From NCBI GenBank assembly GCA_963846165.1, contig CAWJUU010000009.1, forward strand, positions 186,001-250,000: 64,000 nt of DNA. Direction: 5' to 3'. The notes beneath the pieces are model-generated. The model was given only the letters and a program-made list of their open reading frames with translations, did not search any database and was not told where the DNA came from. The DNA comes from WHSW01 sp963846165 (GTDB lineage Bacteria; Actinomycetota; Thermoleophilia; Solirubrobacterales; 70-9). Within the stretch, counting starts at the first letter, position 1. Each line of letters begins with the position of its first letter. Made by a program: the position numbers and the translations under genes. Of the stretch, positions 49,414 to 59,624 are shown piece after piece.

Positions 49414-49846
49414 AGATCAGGTTCGCACCGGGGATCTCGAGCGGCGTCGGCGACTCGTGGACCCAGCGCACGATCCCCTCCTCGTCGATCAGGACGAGCG
49501 AGCGGTTCGGGGTTCCCCAGTCCTCGAGATAGGCCCCGTACGCCGTCGACACGTCCCCCTTCGGGTGGAAGTCCGAGAGCAGGGTCATCTCGAGCCCGAG
49601 TTGCTTGCGAAAGGCGTTGTGCGCCCAGCTTCCGTCGGTCGAGATCCCGACGAGCTCGGTGCCGGTGTCGCGAATCTGACCCAGCACCTCCTGGTAGATC
49701 GAGAGCTGGTCCGAGCAGACCGGGCTGAAGTCGTTCGGGTAGAACGCGATCACGAGCTTGCGGCCTCGGAAGTCGGCGAGGGCGACGTCTTTGCCGCGGT
49801 GGTTCGGAAGCGTGAACTCGGGCGCCCGTGTGCCCGGTTCGATCAC
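49385..49846 (-). CDS. Peroxiredoxin (BCP-like, single cysteine)
   Basis: A 153-residue peroxiredoxin: PEFTLPNHRGKDVALADF, then FYPNDFSPVCSDQLSIYQEV with the peroxidatic Cys (about 44), GISTDGSWAHNAF, LSDFHPKGDVSTAYG and RSLVLIDEEGIVRW. No second cysteine is present anywhere, so it must be a 1-Cys enzyme that needs an external thiol, plausibly the adjacent DsbA-like CPQC protein whose start overlaps it. It follows rpsO by 11 bases. Confidence 0.9.
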   Translation of the reverse strand: MIEPGTRAPEFTLPNHRGKDVALADFRGRKLVIAFYPNDFSPVCSDQLSIYQEVLGQIRDTGTELVGISTDGSWAHNAFRKQLGLEMTLLSDFHPKGDVSTAYGAYLEDWGTPNRSLVLIDEEGIVRWVHESPTPLEIPGANLIFDALEQISD

Positions 49847-49857
49847 GCCAGGCGGCG

Positions 49858-50127
49858 CTAGCGGCGGAGGCCGAGGTCGGCGACGAGCGCCCGGTAGCGC
49901 TCGACGTCGGACCGCTCGAGGTAGCGCAGCAGGCGGCGGCGCTTGCCGACCAGCATCAGCAGTCCACGGCGCGAGTGGTGGTCCTTGCTGTGCGCGCGCA
50001 GGTGCTCGGTGAGCTCATTGATCCGCTGCGTCAGCAACGCCACCTGGACCTCGGCCGAACCCGTATCGGACTCCGAGCGGCCGTACTTGCCGACCAGCTC
50101 CTGCTTCTGTTCCTTCGTCAAGCTCAC
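49858..50127 (-). CDS. rpsO: 30S ribosomal protein S15
   Basis: An 89-residue S15 of standard length: KEQKQELVGKYGRSESDTGS, EVQVALLTQRINELTEHLRAH, KDHHSRRGLLMLVGKRRRLL, RYLERSDVERYRALV and ending DLGLRR. It binds the central domain of 16S rRNA. In many bacteria rpsO is immediately upstream of pnp; here a peroxiredoxin and a DsbA-like gene sit between them. The 419 bases upstream of it hold the second copy of the inverted-repeat element. Confidence 0.97.
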   Translation of the reverse strand: MSLTKEQKQELVGKYGRSESDTGSAEVQVALLTQRINELTEHLRAHSKDHHSRRGLLMLVGKRRRLLRYLERSDVERYRALVADLGLRR

Positions 50128-50183
50128 GCGAAGCGGACAGGTTAGCGAGTGGTTGGCGCTCGGGCGCGAGACGAAGCGTGGCC

Positions 50184-50514
50184 CGTTCCGCTCAGGCCAC
50201 CGTCGGGCGCGAAGCGGGGTTCGTCTGTCAGTGAGGGAGAGTGTGGCGCGAGCGCAGGTCGCACCTCAACCGTCCCTCGACGTCGAGTCCGGGGTTGACA
50301 TCGCAATAGAGCAACAACTCTCCTTTCGAGCTCGACCCACGATCGAATGGCGAGTTGCGCGCCGATTCGGGCTCGATTGGCGACTTATTGCCGGATAGCG
50401 GCAAGAAAGCGCCATTGCGGATCGAGCTGGCCGAAAGCGCCCCGCACCACGCCCGACTCCCCCCCTCACTGACCCCGGTCAGGCTTCGCACCCCGACCAG
50501 GCCCGAGCGGAACG
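50184..50514. repeat. Inverted-repeat element, copy 2 (MITE-like)
   Basis: About 331 bases between rpsO and ribF. It begins CGTTCCGCTCAGGCC and ends GGCCCGAGCGGAACG (15 base terminal repeats, one mismatch). The second-tier arms are also mirrored: GCGCGAAGCGGGG and GTCAGTGAGGGAGAGTG on the left against CTCCCCCCCTCACTGAC and GCTTCGCACC on the right. Against copy 1 the outer parts are strongly alike (GGTTCGT-TG-CAGTGAGGGAG, CGAGCGCAGGTC, CCTCAACCGTCCCTCG, AATAGAGCAACAACT; and CCGAAAGCGCCCCGC on the right), while the region 50335-50420 is extra or diverged. No coding sequence is supported. Confidence 0.83.
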
Positions 50515-50546
50515 CCAGGGGCGACCGCGGCGTGGGATCACGCGAC

Positions 50547-51434
50547 CTAGGGTGGTCTGAACGTCGCGCACAGCTCGCGCGCCTGATCGACGTCGCGATG
50601 CATCTGTGCGACCAGCTCCTCGACACCGGGGAACCGCTTCTCGCCGCGCAGCCGGGCGATGAACGCGATCCGCAGGTCCTTGCCGTAGAGCTCGACGTCG
50701 CGATCGATCATATGGGCTTCGATCAGCACCCCTCGGCCGGTCTCGAAGGTCGGCCGCACGCCAACGTTGACGGCGGCCGGCATCCCATTCGCAAAGGCCG
50801 CGTAGACGCCATGACCCGGGCAGACGAGCTCGTCGTCGGGAATCAGGTTCGCGGTCGGGAACCCGAGCGTGCGCCCGCGCTTGTCACCCGAGACGACCTC
50901 GCCCTCGAGCAGGAACGGGGCGCCGAGGCAGCGCATCGCGCCCTCGACGTCGCCGGCGGCGACCTGGGCGCGGATCCTGGTCGAGGAGACCGTCTCGCCG
51001 TCGACCTCGACCAGCGGCAGGACCCTGGTCTCGAACTCCGAGCGACTCCGGAGCAGCTCTGGATCGCCCTTCGCCTTGCGACCGAAGCGGAAGTTCTCGC
51101 CGACGGCGACCTGATGGGCGCCGAGAGTGTCGATCAGGATCCGGCCGACGAAGTCCTCGGGCTCGAGCTCCGAGAAGCCGTGGTCGAATCGGATCACGAC
51201 CAGCTCAATCACCCCGAGCCCCTCGATCACGTCGCGCTTGATCTCGAACGGCATGATCAGCTTCGGCACCGCCTCGGGGTGGATCACGCTCAGCGGGTGG
51301 GGCTCGAACGTGAGCACCGTGTCGGCGCCATCGATCACCTGGCGATGGCCCACGTGGACGCCGTCGAAAGTCCCGATCGCCACCTTGCGGGTTCGCTGCC
51401 CGGCCTCCGGCAAGGAGGTGACCTTGATGCTCAT
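50547..51434 (-). CDS. ribF: Bifunctional riboflavin kinase/FAD synthetase
   Basis: A 295-residue enzyme. The N-terminal adenylyltransferase domain has KVAIGTFDGVHVGHRQVI (HxGH-like), VGENFRFGRKAKGD and SSTRIRAQVAAGD; the C-terminal kinase has GEVVSGDKRGRTLGFPTANL and AAVNVGVRPTFE. It makes FMN then FAD. It starts 12 bases after truB. The intergenic element follows its stop. Confidence 0.95.
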   Translation of the reverse strand: MSIKVTSLPEAGQRTRKVAIGTFDGVHVGHRQVIDGADTVLTFEPHPLSVIHPEAVPKLIMPFEIKRDVIEGLGVIELVVIRFDHGFSELEPEDFVGRILIDTLGAHQVAVGENFRFGRKAKGDPELLRSRSEFETRVLPLVEVDGETVSSTRIRAQVAAGDVEGAMRCLGAPFLLEGEVVSGDKRGRTLGFPTANLIPDDELVCPGHGVYAAFANGMPAAVNVGVRPTFETGRGVLIEAHMIDRDVELYGKDLRIAFIARLRGEKRFPGVEELVAQMHRDVDQARELCATFRPP

Positions 51435-51446
51435 CGCGGCAGGACT

Positions 51447-52109
51447 CTAGAAACTCTCGAGGCGTGCGATCGCCTCGGCGAGCGTGATCGGCCGCTCCTC
51501 GTCGGCATCCTCGACCGCGAACGGGCCGATCCGGGTACGGCGCAGCGCCTCGCAGTAGGCGTCACCGAGGTCGGCGATCAGGCTGCGGACGTAGGTCCCC
51601 GATGAGCACTCGATCTCGAACTCCGCGTGGTCGCCCTCGCGGTCGAGCTGCTCGAAGCGATGCACGGTCACGACGCGCTCGGGCATCTCGACCTCCTCCC
51701 CGCGCCGGGCTCGCCGGTACGCCCGTTCGCCGCCGACCTTGATCGCCGAGAACGCGGGCGGGCGCTGATGGATCTCGCCGGTGGGCAGCTCGAGCTCGGG
51801 CCCGGGAACGACGCCGGTCTCGGTGATCTCGCCGTCGGGATCGCCGGTGGTCGAGAGCGCGCCGAAGCGAGCGCGCACGCGGTAGCTCTTCGGCAGCGCC
51901 ATGAAGCGGCGCTGCTCGCGGGTCGCGGGTCGGCCGAGGAGCACGATCAGGAGGCCGGTCGCGAACGGGTCGAGCGTCCCCGCATGGCCGGCCTTGGCGT
52001 CGTAGCTGCGGCGCAGCCGCGCGACCACGTCGTGCGAGGTGATGCCGGCCGGCTTGTCGACCAGCAGGACCGCGCCGCTATCGGCGAAGTTGGGCCGCGG
52101 TCTGGTCAC
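51447..52109 (-). CDS. truB: tRNA pseudouridine-55 synthase
   Basis: A 220-residue TruB: AVLLVDKPAGITSHDVVARL, the catalytic block GHAGTLDPFATGLLIVLLG (Asp), SYRVRARFGALSTTGDPDGE, QRPPAFSAIKVGGERAYRRAR, and CSSGTYVRSLIADLG. It isomerises U55 in the T-loop of tRNAs. It is short and lacks the C-terminal PUA domain, as seen in other Actinomycetota. The start overlaps the nrnA stop by 32 bases. Confidence 0.94.
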   Translation of the reverse strand: MTRPRPNFADSGAVLLVDKPAGITSHDVVARLRRSYDAKAGHAGTLDPFATGLLIVLLGRPATREQRRFMALPKSYRVRARFGALSTTGDPDGEITETGVVPGPELELPTGEIHQRPPAFSAIKVGGERAYRRARRGEEVEMPERVVTVHRFEQLDREGDHAEFEIECSSGTYVRSLIADLGDAYCEALRRTRIGPFAVEDADEERPITLAEAIARLESF

Positions 52110-53079
52110 GCAGGAACTCGACCAGCTCGCCGTAGGGCATGTCGGTCCCGAAGCCGGCCGCCCGCCGGTGCCCGCCGCCGCCGTGAATGCGCGCGATCGC
52201 CGATACGTCGACGGTGCCGTCGGTGGACCGCAAGCTCACCTTGCGCGCCGAGCGCCCGCCGTCGGTCTTGTCGCGAACCACGGCCGCAACCGCGGTGCCC
52301 TCGAGGGCGCGAACGAAGTCGATGATCCCCTCGGTGAGCACCTCCTCGGCGCCGGTCGCCTCGTAGTCCTCGATGCTGATGTAGGTGATCGCCACCCGGC
52401 CCTCGTCGAACCGCTCGATCTTCTCCAGCGCACGGGCGATCAGGCGCAGCTTCTCGATCGGGACCCGTTCGTAGAGGCGCTGGTAGGTGTCGTTGACGTT
52501 CACCCCTGCCTCGATCAGGTCCGCGGCCATCCGGTGCGCCGCCGGACGCGTGTTCTCGTACATGAACTTGCCGGTGTCGGTGACCAGGCCCACGTAGAGC
52601 GCCGAGGCGATCTCCGGCGTGATCTCGGCGCCGAGCCGCTTCGCCACCTCGAACACAATCTCGGCCGTGCAGGACGCCTCGGTGTCGACCACGTTGACGG
52701 TCCCGAAGCGGGTGTTGTCGTGGTGATGGTCGATGTTGAGGACATGCGCGCCGTCGCGCTGGAGGAACTCGACCGGCATCCGGTCGATGTTGCCGCAGTC
52801 GAGGAAGACGAGCACTCGGTCGACGACGTCGGCGGGAGGCTCGTGGAAGACCTCCTCGAGCGGCAGGAACCGATACTCGACCGGCAACGGGAACTCCTTC
52901 GCGGCGAGGAACATGACCGAGTCCTTGCCGAGCTGGCCGAGCACGTGGTGGAGGGCCAGCAACGACCCGAGCGCGTCTCCGTCGGGAGACTCGTGGGCGG
53001 TGAGCAGGAAGCGCTGCCCCGAGCGCAGCTCGTCGACGGCCCGCTCGAGGTCCGATGCCATGGTCGTCTGGGCCGTCAT
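52078..53079 (-). CDS. nrnA: DHH-family nano-RNase/pAp phosphatase
   Basis: A 333-residue DHH-DHHA1 phosphoesterase: ESPDGDALGSLLALHHVL, VFLDCGN, the DHH block LNIDHHHDNTRFG, EIASALYVGLVTDTGKF, and the C-terminal GGGGHRRAAGFG of DHHA1. It degrades short oligonucleotides and pAp. Its ATG overlaps the rbfA stop by four bases. It lies in the infB-rbfA-nrnA-truB-ribF array. Confidence 0.93.
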   Translation of the reverse strand: MTAQTTMASDLERAVDELRSGQRFLLTAHESPDGDALGSLLALHHVLGQLGKDSVMFLAAKEFPLPVEYRFLPLEEVFHEPPADVVDRVLVFLDCGNIDRMPVEFLQRDGAHVLNIDHHHDNTRFGTVNVVDTEASCTAEIVFEVAKRLGAEITPEIASALYVGLVTDTGKFMYENTRPAAHRMAADLIEAGVNVNDTYQRLYERVPIEKLRLIARALEKIERFDEGRVAITYISIEDYEATGAEEVLTEGIIDFVRALEGTAVAAVVRDKTDGGRSARKVSLRSTDGTVDVSAIARIHGGGGHRRAAGFGTDMPYGELVEFLRDQTAAQLRR

Positions 53080-53411
53080 CCGGAATCGAGCAGCTTCCCG
53101 AGGCGCACCCCACGCTCGGGGCCCTCGTCGTAGTGGAAGGTCAGTCTAGGCGTGTACTTCATCCGCGCCCCGCGCGCGATCGCGGCCTGGAGGATCCCGT
53201 GCGAGGAGCGCAGCCCCGCGAGCGTTTCCTCGCGCTCGCTCTCGTCGCCGAGCACGCTGACGTATACGCGTGCCGAGCGCAGGTCCGGGCTTGTCTTTAC
53301 GGAGGTAACGGTCACGAATCCGATCCTCGGGTCCTCGAGCTCGGTGGCGATCGCCGAGCCGATCACCTCACGCATGACCTCGTCGATCCGCCGCATCCGA
53401 TCGCCGGGCAT
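53076..53411 (-). CDS. rbfA: Ribosome-binding factor A
   Basis: A 111-residue KH-fold protein starting at the ATG at 53411: RMRRIDEVMREVIGSAIATE, DPRIGFVTVTSVKTSPDLRSARVYVSV and LTFHYDEGPERGVRLGKLLDS. It acts in 30S maturation and cold adaptation. Longer frames upstream (to 53507) are not conserved and overlap the preceding gene. Confidence 0.93.
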   Translation of the reverse strand: MPGDRMRRIDEVMREVIGSAIATELEDPRIGFVTVTSVKTSPDLRSARVYVSVLGDESEREETLAGLRSSHGILQAAIARGARMKYTPRLTFHYDEGPERGVRLGKLLDSG

Positions 53412-53458
53412 ACTCGGGCCAACATAACAGGGGGGATAACGCGCGAGGCCGGTGCCGC

Positions 53459-53761
53459 TCAGCCGCGAATGTCGGCGAGCGTGAGCAGGTCGCGCTCGAA
53501 CGAGCACCCGTCCGCACAGCGAGCCTCGACGAAGCGCTCGAGCTCGCCGGCCCGTTCGCGCACCTCCACACCGCCCACCAGCGCCACCAGCAGCGTCGCC
53601 CGGCGCCGGTCGTCGTGAGCGTCGGTCTCTGCCACCGCGGCGACGAACCGCTGTCGGATCTGCGCCTTAAGCGAGCTGACCACCTTGCGCTTCTCCTTCA
53701 GGTTCTGGGCCTGGCGGAGGTCGAGTCGGATCTCGGTGAGTGAGACGTAGGTGGTATCCAC
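53459..53761 (-). CDS. ylxP: DUF503/YlxP-like protein
   Basis: A 100-residue protein from a GTG at 53761 (DTTYVSLTEIRLDLRQAQNL, KEKRKVVSSLKAQIRQRF, AVAETDAHDDRRRATL). This is the DUF503 family found between infB and rbfA in Gram-positives (YlxP), associated with translation but unassigned. Earlier starts in frame add a hydrophobic stretch that is not family-like. The C-terminal third has two cysteines in RCADGCSFERDL. Confidence 0.87.
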   Translation of the reverse strand: MDTTYVSLTEIRLDLRQAQNLKEKRKVVSSLKAQIRQRFVAAVAETDAHDDRRRATLLVALVGGVEVRERAGELERFVEARCADGCSFERDLLTLADIRG

Positions 53762-53822
53762 GCAACCAGCGTAGGTCCTGCCACGCCCGAGTAGCGCGAG
53801 AAGCAAGCAGATCAAGGACGCA

Positions 53823-53876
53823 GGCCGGGCGGCGAAGCGATCGTAGGTTGACCCTACGTGAGCGAGACGCCCGGCC
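53823..53876. other. Nested hairpin between infB and ylxP
   Basis: Outer stem GGCCGGGCG (53823-53831) with CGCCCGGCC (53868-53876), nine base pairs; inner stem CGTAGG with CCTACG around the loop TTGAC. The element lies 30 bases beyond the infB stop, in the gap before ylxP on the minus strand. No U-tract; it could be a processing or attenuation structure. Confidence 0.5.
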
Positions 53877-53905
53877 GAGGACGCCGAGATGCGCCGCTTA
53901 TCGCG

Positions 53906-56173
<2,268 letters not shown>

Positions 56174-57847
56174 CTAGTGCTGCGCCTCCGCCGGCTCCTC
56201 GGCTCCGTCGGTCCCCTCGCCCTCGGCGACCTCCTCGGGCTCCGGAACCTCATCGGCCTCGGCCTCCTCGACCGCCTCCTCGGCTTCCTCGAGGACCTCC
56301 TCGGGCGTTTCGCGGGCAGGCTCGGTCTCGACCACCTCGTCAGCCTCCGCCGCAACCTCCTCGTCGGCCTGGTCCTGTTCCGAAGCTCCCTCGTCCGCCT
56401 CGGCCTCCTCCGCGGCCTCTCCCTCGCCCTCGGACGCCTCTTCGTCGGCCACCTGCTCGTCCTCCTCCGCTTCCTCGTCGGGCTCCGAGAACTCGGCCTG
56501 GGCGCGCTCGACGAGCGCGGCGACCGCGGCCGCATCGGCACCCGGATCGGCGAGCACTGCGACCTCGTCGTCGTCGAGCGTGGCCAGCACAGTGACCTGG
56601 TTGGTGGGGAAGCGGGCCAGCGCCTGGTGCTGAGGCAGGCCGCAGTAGCGCGAGCCGTCGAGGGCGGCGTTCGGGCAGCGGCGGCCGGCCGAGAGCACGG
56701 CTGCGCAGCGGCCGTCTCCCTCCTCGCTCTCTGACTCGAACTCGATCTCGTCGGACTCCGAGAACTCGGTCTGCGACTTGATGTCCACCTTCCAGCCGGT
56801 GAGCTTCGCGGCCAGGCGGGCGTTCTGGCCCTCGCGCCCGATCGCCAGCGAGAGCTGATCGTCGGGCACGATCACCGTCGCCTCCTTGGTCTCGTCATCG
56901 ACGAGCACCTCGCGGACTCGAGCGGGCGAGAGCGCCTTGGCGACGAACCGGGCGGGCTCCTCGTTGTAGGGGATGATGTCGATCTTCTCGCCGCGCAGCT
57001 CCGATACCACCATCCGCACGCGCGAGCCCCGCGGTCCGACGCAGGCGCCGACCGGATCGACCCCGTCGGCGTGGGAGATCACGGCAATCTTCGAGCGGTA
57101 GCCGGGCTCGCGGGCAACGCCCACGATCTCGACCAGGTCATCGGCGATCTCGGGCACCTCGAGCTCGAACAGCTCCTTGATCAACTCCGGGCTGCGCCGC
57201 GAGACGACGATGCTCGGGCCCTTGCCCTCGGCCGAGACGTCGGTGATCACGGCCTTGACGCGCATCCCGTGGTCGTAGCGCTCGTTCCAGACCTGCTCGG
57301 AGCGCGGCAAGAGCGCCTCGACCCGCTCGCGAAGCTGGACGAGGGTGTAGCGGTTGTCGGACTGCTGGATGATCCCGGTGACCAGTTCGCCGACGCGATC
57401 CTGGTACTCGTCGTACATCATCTGCCGCTCGGCTTCGCGGATCCGCTGCAGGATCACCTGCTTGGCGGTCTGCGCCGCGATCCGGCCGAAGTCGTCCGGG
57501 GTCACGTCGCGCGACTGGATCTGGTCCTCGTACGGCCGCAGCATCTCGGGGTCGAGCTCGGGCTCCTCGGGCTCGCGCAGCTCGCCCGTCTCGGGGTCGA
57601 TCGTCTGCTCCTGCTCCTCGATCGCCCGCTCGAGCAGCTTCTCCTCGAGCTCCGGTGGCAGGATCAGCTCGAAGACGCGGAAGTCCGCCGTGTTGCGGTC
57701 GAGGTCCACGCGGGCGTACTTGGCCGCGCCGGGGCTCTTTTTGTAGGCGGAGAGAAGCGCGTCCTCAAGCGCAGCCATCAGCGTCTCGGCGTCGATCCCC
57801 TTCTCCTGCTCGAGACCATGCAGGGCCTCGACGATCTCGCGACTCAA
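56174..57847 (-). CDS. nusA: Transcription factor NusA with zinc motif and long acidic tail
   Basis: A 557-residue NusA. N-terminal domain 1-160, S1 at about 165-215 (DHGMRVKAVITDVSAEGKGP), KH1 and KH2 at about 215-360 (DPVGACVGPRGSRVRMVVSE, LSLAIGREGQNARLAAKL). Beyond that comes a Cys/His cluster: Cys381, Cys391, Cys402, His407 in GRCAAVLSAGRRCPN and SRYCGLPQHQ, matching the small CxnCxnCxnH plant-homeodomain-like zinc motifs. After about 453 an almost purely Glu/Asp/Ala tail of about 100 residues runs to the end. The N-terminal and KH parts are complete; the zinc motif and tail are extra compared with ordinary NusA. The stop overlaps infB by none and rimP overlaps by four bases. Confidence 0.94.
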   Translation of the reverse strand: MSREIVEALHGLEQEKGIDAETLMAALEDALLSAYKKSPGAAKYARVDLDRNTADFRVFELILPPELEEKLLERAIEEQEQTIDPETGELREPEEPELDPEMLRPYEDQIQSRDVTPDDFGRIAAQTAKQVILQRIREAERQMMYDEYQDRVGELVTGIIQQSDNRYTLVQLRERVEALLPRSEQVWNERYDHGMRVKAVITDVSAEGKGPSIVVSRRSPELIKELFELEVPEIADDLVEIVGVAREPGYRSKIAVISHADGVDPVGACVGPRGSRVRMVVSELRGEKIDIIPYNEEPARFVAKALSPARVREVLVDDETKEATVIVPDDQLSLAIGREGQNARLAAKLTGWKVDIKSQTEFSESDEIEFESESEEGDGRCAAVLSAGRRCPNAALDGSRYCGLPQHQALARFPTNQVTVLATLDDDEVAVLADPGADAAAVAALVERAQAEFSEPDEEAEEDEQVADEEASEGEGEAAEEAEADEGASEQDQADEEVAAEADEVVETEPARETPEEVLEEAEEAVEEAEADEVPEPEEVAEGEGTDGAEEPAEAQH

Positions 57848-58287
57848 GCGGTCATACCTCCAAACTCGGGAATCAGGTTCGAGCGGCGGATGTCCGCCAG
57901 CGGGATGCGAACGGTGGTGCCGTCGGCATCGAGCGAGACGCTCTCATCGTCGGCCTCGGTGAGCGTCCCGGTGAAGTTGCGACGACCCTCGAGCGCCTCG
58001 GTGGTCCGCACTCTGACCCGCCGGCCGAGATAACGGCGGTAGTGGGCGGGCTTGGTCAGCGGCCGGTCGGCGCCGGGAGAGGAGACCTCGAGCGACCACG
58101 ACTCGAGCAGGTCTCGGAGCTGGTTGGTGACCGTCTCGCAGAGTGCCAGGTCGACACCCTCGGGATGGTCGATGTAGAGCCGCAGGCGCTCCGCCGCGGG
58201 GCGTTCGAGCGCGATCAGCTCGAGCTGTGGATCGAGGTCCTCGATCCGGCCCTCGATCGTGCTCTGAAGCTCTGGGAGTTCGCTCAC
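57844..58287 (-). CDS. rimP: Ribosome maturation factor RimP
   Basis: A 147-residue RimP from a GTG at 58287 behind GAGGAA. N-terminal domain: ELPELQSTIEGRIEDLDPQL, RLRLYIDHPEGVDLALCETV, and LEVSSPGADRPLTKPAHYRR; C-terminal SH3-like domain: GRRVRVRTTEALEGRRNFTG and VRIPLADIRRSNLIPEF. It binds the 30S during assembly. It heads the rimP-nusA-infB operon; the frame is open to about 58370 but that part overlaps a terminator. Confidence 0.93.
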   Translation of the reverse strand: MSELPELQSTIEGRIEDLDPQLELIALERPAAERLRLYIDHPEGVDLALCETVTNQLRDLLESWSLEVSSPGADRPLTKPAHYRRYLGRRVRVRTTEALEGRRNFTGTLTEADDESVSLDADGTTVRIPLADIRRSNLIPEFGGMTA

Positions 58288-58339
58288 GTGGTTCCTCGAT
58301 AGTGGTTCTGCAGTCCCCTTCTTCGTCCCAGAAACTGCG

Positions 58340-58365
58340 AAAAAAAAGGTGGGCCCGGGCCCACC
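58340..58365 (-). terminator. Rho-independent terminator downstream of the glycosyltransferase
   Basis: On the minus strand GGTGGGCCCGGGCCCACC (58348-58365), a perfect palindrome, is followed by TTTTTTTT (58340-58347). It ends transcription of the glycosyltransferase/PP-loop unit before the rimP operon, whose GTG is 53 bases further. Confidence 0.9.
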
Positions 58366-58426
58366 ACTCACAAGGGTTCGGGTACGTAGAAGTCGTTTGA
58401 GTATAGCCGCCGCCAGGCGGGGTCCA

Positions 58427-59569
58427 TCACCGCTCTCGGCGCCCGCGGGCGCGGCGCAGGAGCTCGAGCGGGGAGCTCAACAGGCGCCCAAGCCGGTAGC
58501 GGCGTCCGCCCAGTACCGCGTCGAGGTGGGCTTGCAGCGCATCGCGCTGCTCTCGGAGGCGTCCGGCCTCGAGACGAAGGTTTCGGCTGTCGGTCTCGGC
58601 GAGGGCGACCCTCTCATCGGTCTCCCACTGGACCCGCACCATGCCGGCAAGAGGCTCAAGCAGACTCCGGTTTGCTGGCGGGCCGGGCTCGAGCCGCTCA
58701 AACAGCGCAACGAGCTCGGCGGCATGGCGGACCGCGTCGTGGTGAGTGAGCGCAAGATGGCGGTTGATCTGTCCCATGTCCTCCTCGAAGTGCTCGAGGT
58801 CCGCTCTCAGCCGCTCGGCGTCGACAACCGTGTCCGTGGCGGTGCCGGCGAAGCCCCGCGCTTCCAGCACCGGGTACGTCTCGCCGGTGACCCAGCCATC
58901 ACCACCACGATTCCCGAAGACATAGGCGGCGCGTCCGCACGCCATCGTTTCGAGCACGCACCGGCCGATGCCGACGACGACATCGGCCGCCGGGATCTCG
59001 ATCTCGGGGGAGGTACTGGCTCTGCCTCCTGTGCCTATGTGGTCGAGCTCGAGGCCAAGATCCTCACACGCCTCGGCGACGATGCGATGGTTGCGGTAAA
59101 GGCGATCGCCGAAGTGGTTGCCGAGCATCAGCACCCGCCGCAACCGGCCGCGCGCGCCACGATCAGTGAACCGAGCGGTGTCGACCGGCTGTCGAAGTCG
59201 CGCCACCTCGGTGTCGACCGCGAGTGATTCGCACTGCAGCTTCACACGCTCGTTCAGTGCGACTATCGCGTGACAGGTCCCCGACAACAGTGGCGGACGC
59301 TGCGGCTGGAAGATCGGGGAGTGGGCGACGTAGACGCGCACCGACTCCGGGTAGCGCAGCGCCATCGCGTAGGCGCTCTCGGCATGCTGGCTGATCACCA
59401 CCTGCGGTCGTGCAGGCAGTCGGCGCTCCTCGACCACGGTGCTAAAGCCGCGCCTGCGAGCGACCTCCACCTGTTCCCCCCCGGCACCGGCATAAATGCC
59501 CACTTCGTGCCCGAGGCGCTGCAGCTCATTCGCCACGGTCAGCAGGTACGTCTCCGTGCCGCCGAACAC
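58427..59569 (-). CDS. Glycosyltransferase (GT4-like, surface-polysaccharide context)
   Basis: About 380 residues from the GTG at 59569. It opens with the GGTETYLLTVANELQRLGHEVGIY pattern of GT-B glycosyltransferases and has a second Rossmann lobe (LRRVLMLGNHFGDRLYR, DVVVGIGRCVLETMACGRAA, FGNRGGDGWVTGETY). The tail has a coiled coil (about 320-360) and the ending RRYRLGRLLSSPLELLRRARG common in cell-surface glycosyltransferases. In-frame sequence upstream (IDILLVNQPLPV) belongs to the family start; no ATG/GTG/TTG exists there, so an ATC at about 59608, spaced nine bases after AGGGAG, may be used. It follows the PP-loop gene directly. Confidence 0.77.
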   Translation of the reverse strand: MFGGTETYLLTVANELQRLGHEVGIYAGAGGEQVEVARRRGFSTVVEERRLPARPQVVISQHAESAYAMALRYPESVRVYVAHSPIFQPQRPPLLSGTCHAIVALNERVKLQCESLAVDTEVARLRQPVDTARFTDRGARGRLRRVLMLGNHFGDRLYRNHRIVAEACEDLGLELDHIGTGGRASTSPEIEIPAADVVVGIGRCVLETMACGRAAYVFGNRGGDGWVTGETYPVLEARGFAGTATDTVVDAERLRADLEHFEEDMGQINRHLALTHHDAVRHAAELVALFERLEPGPPANRSLLEPLAGMVRVQWETDERVALAETDSRNLRLEAGRLREQRDALQAHLDAVLGGRRYRLGRLLSSPLELLRRARGRRER

Positions 59570-59624
59570 CGGGAGGGGTTGGTTGACAAGCAGGATGTCG
59601 ATGGCCTGATTCTCCCTGACGAGC

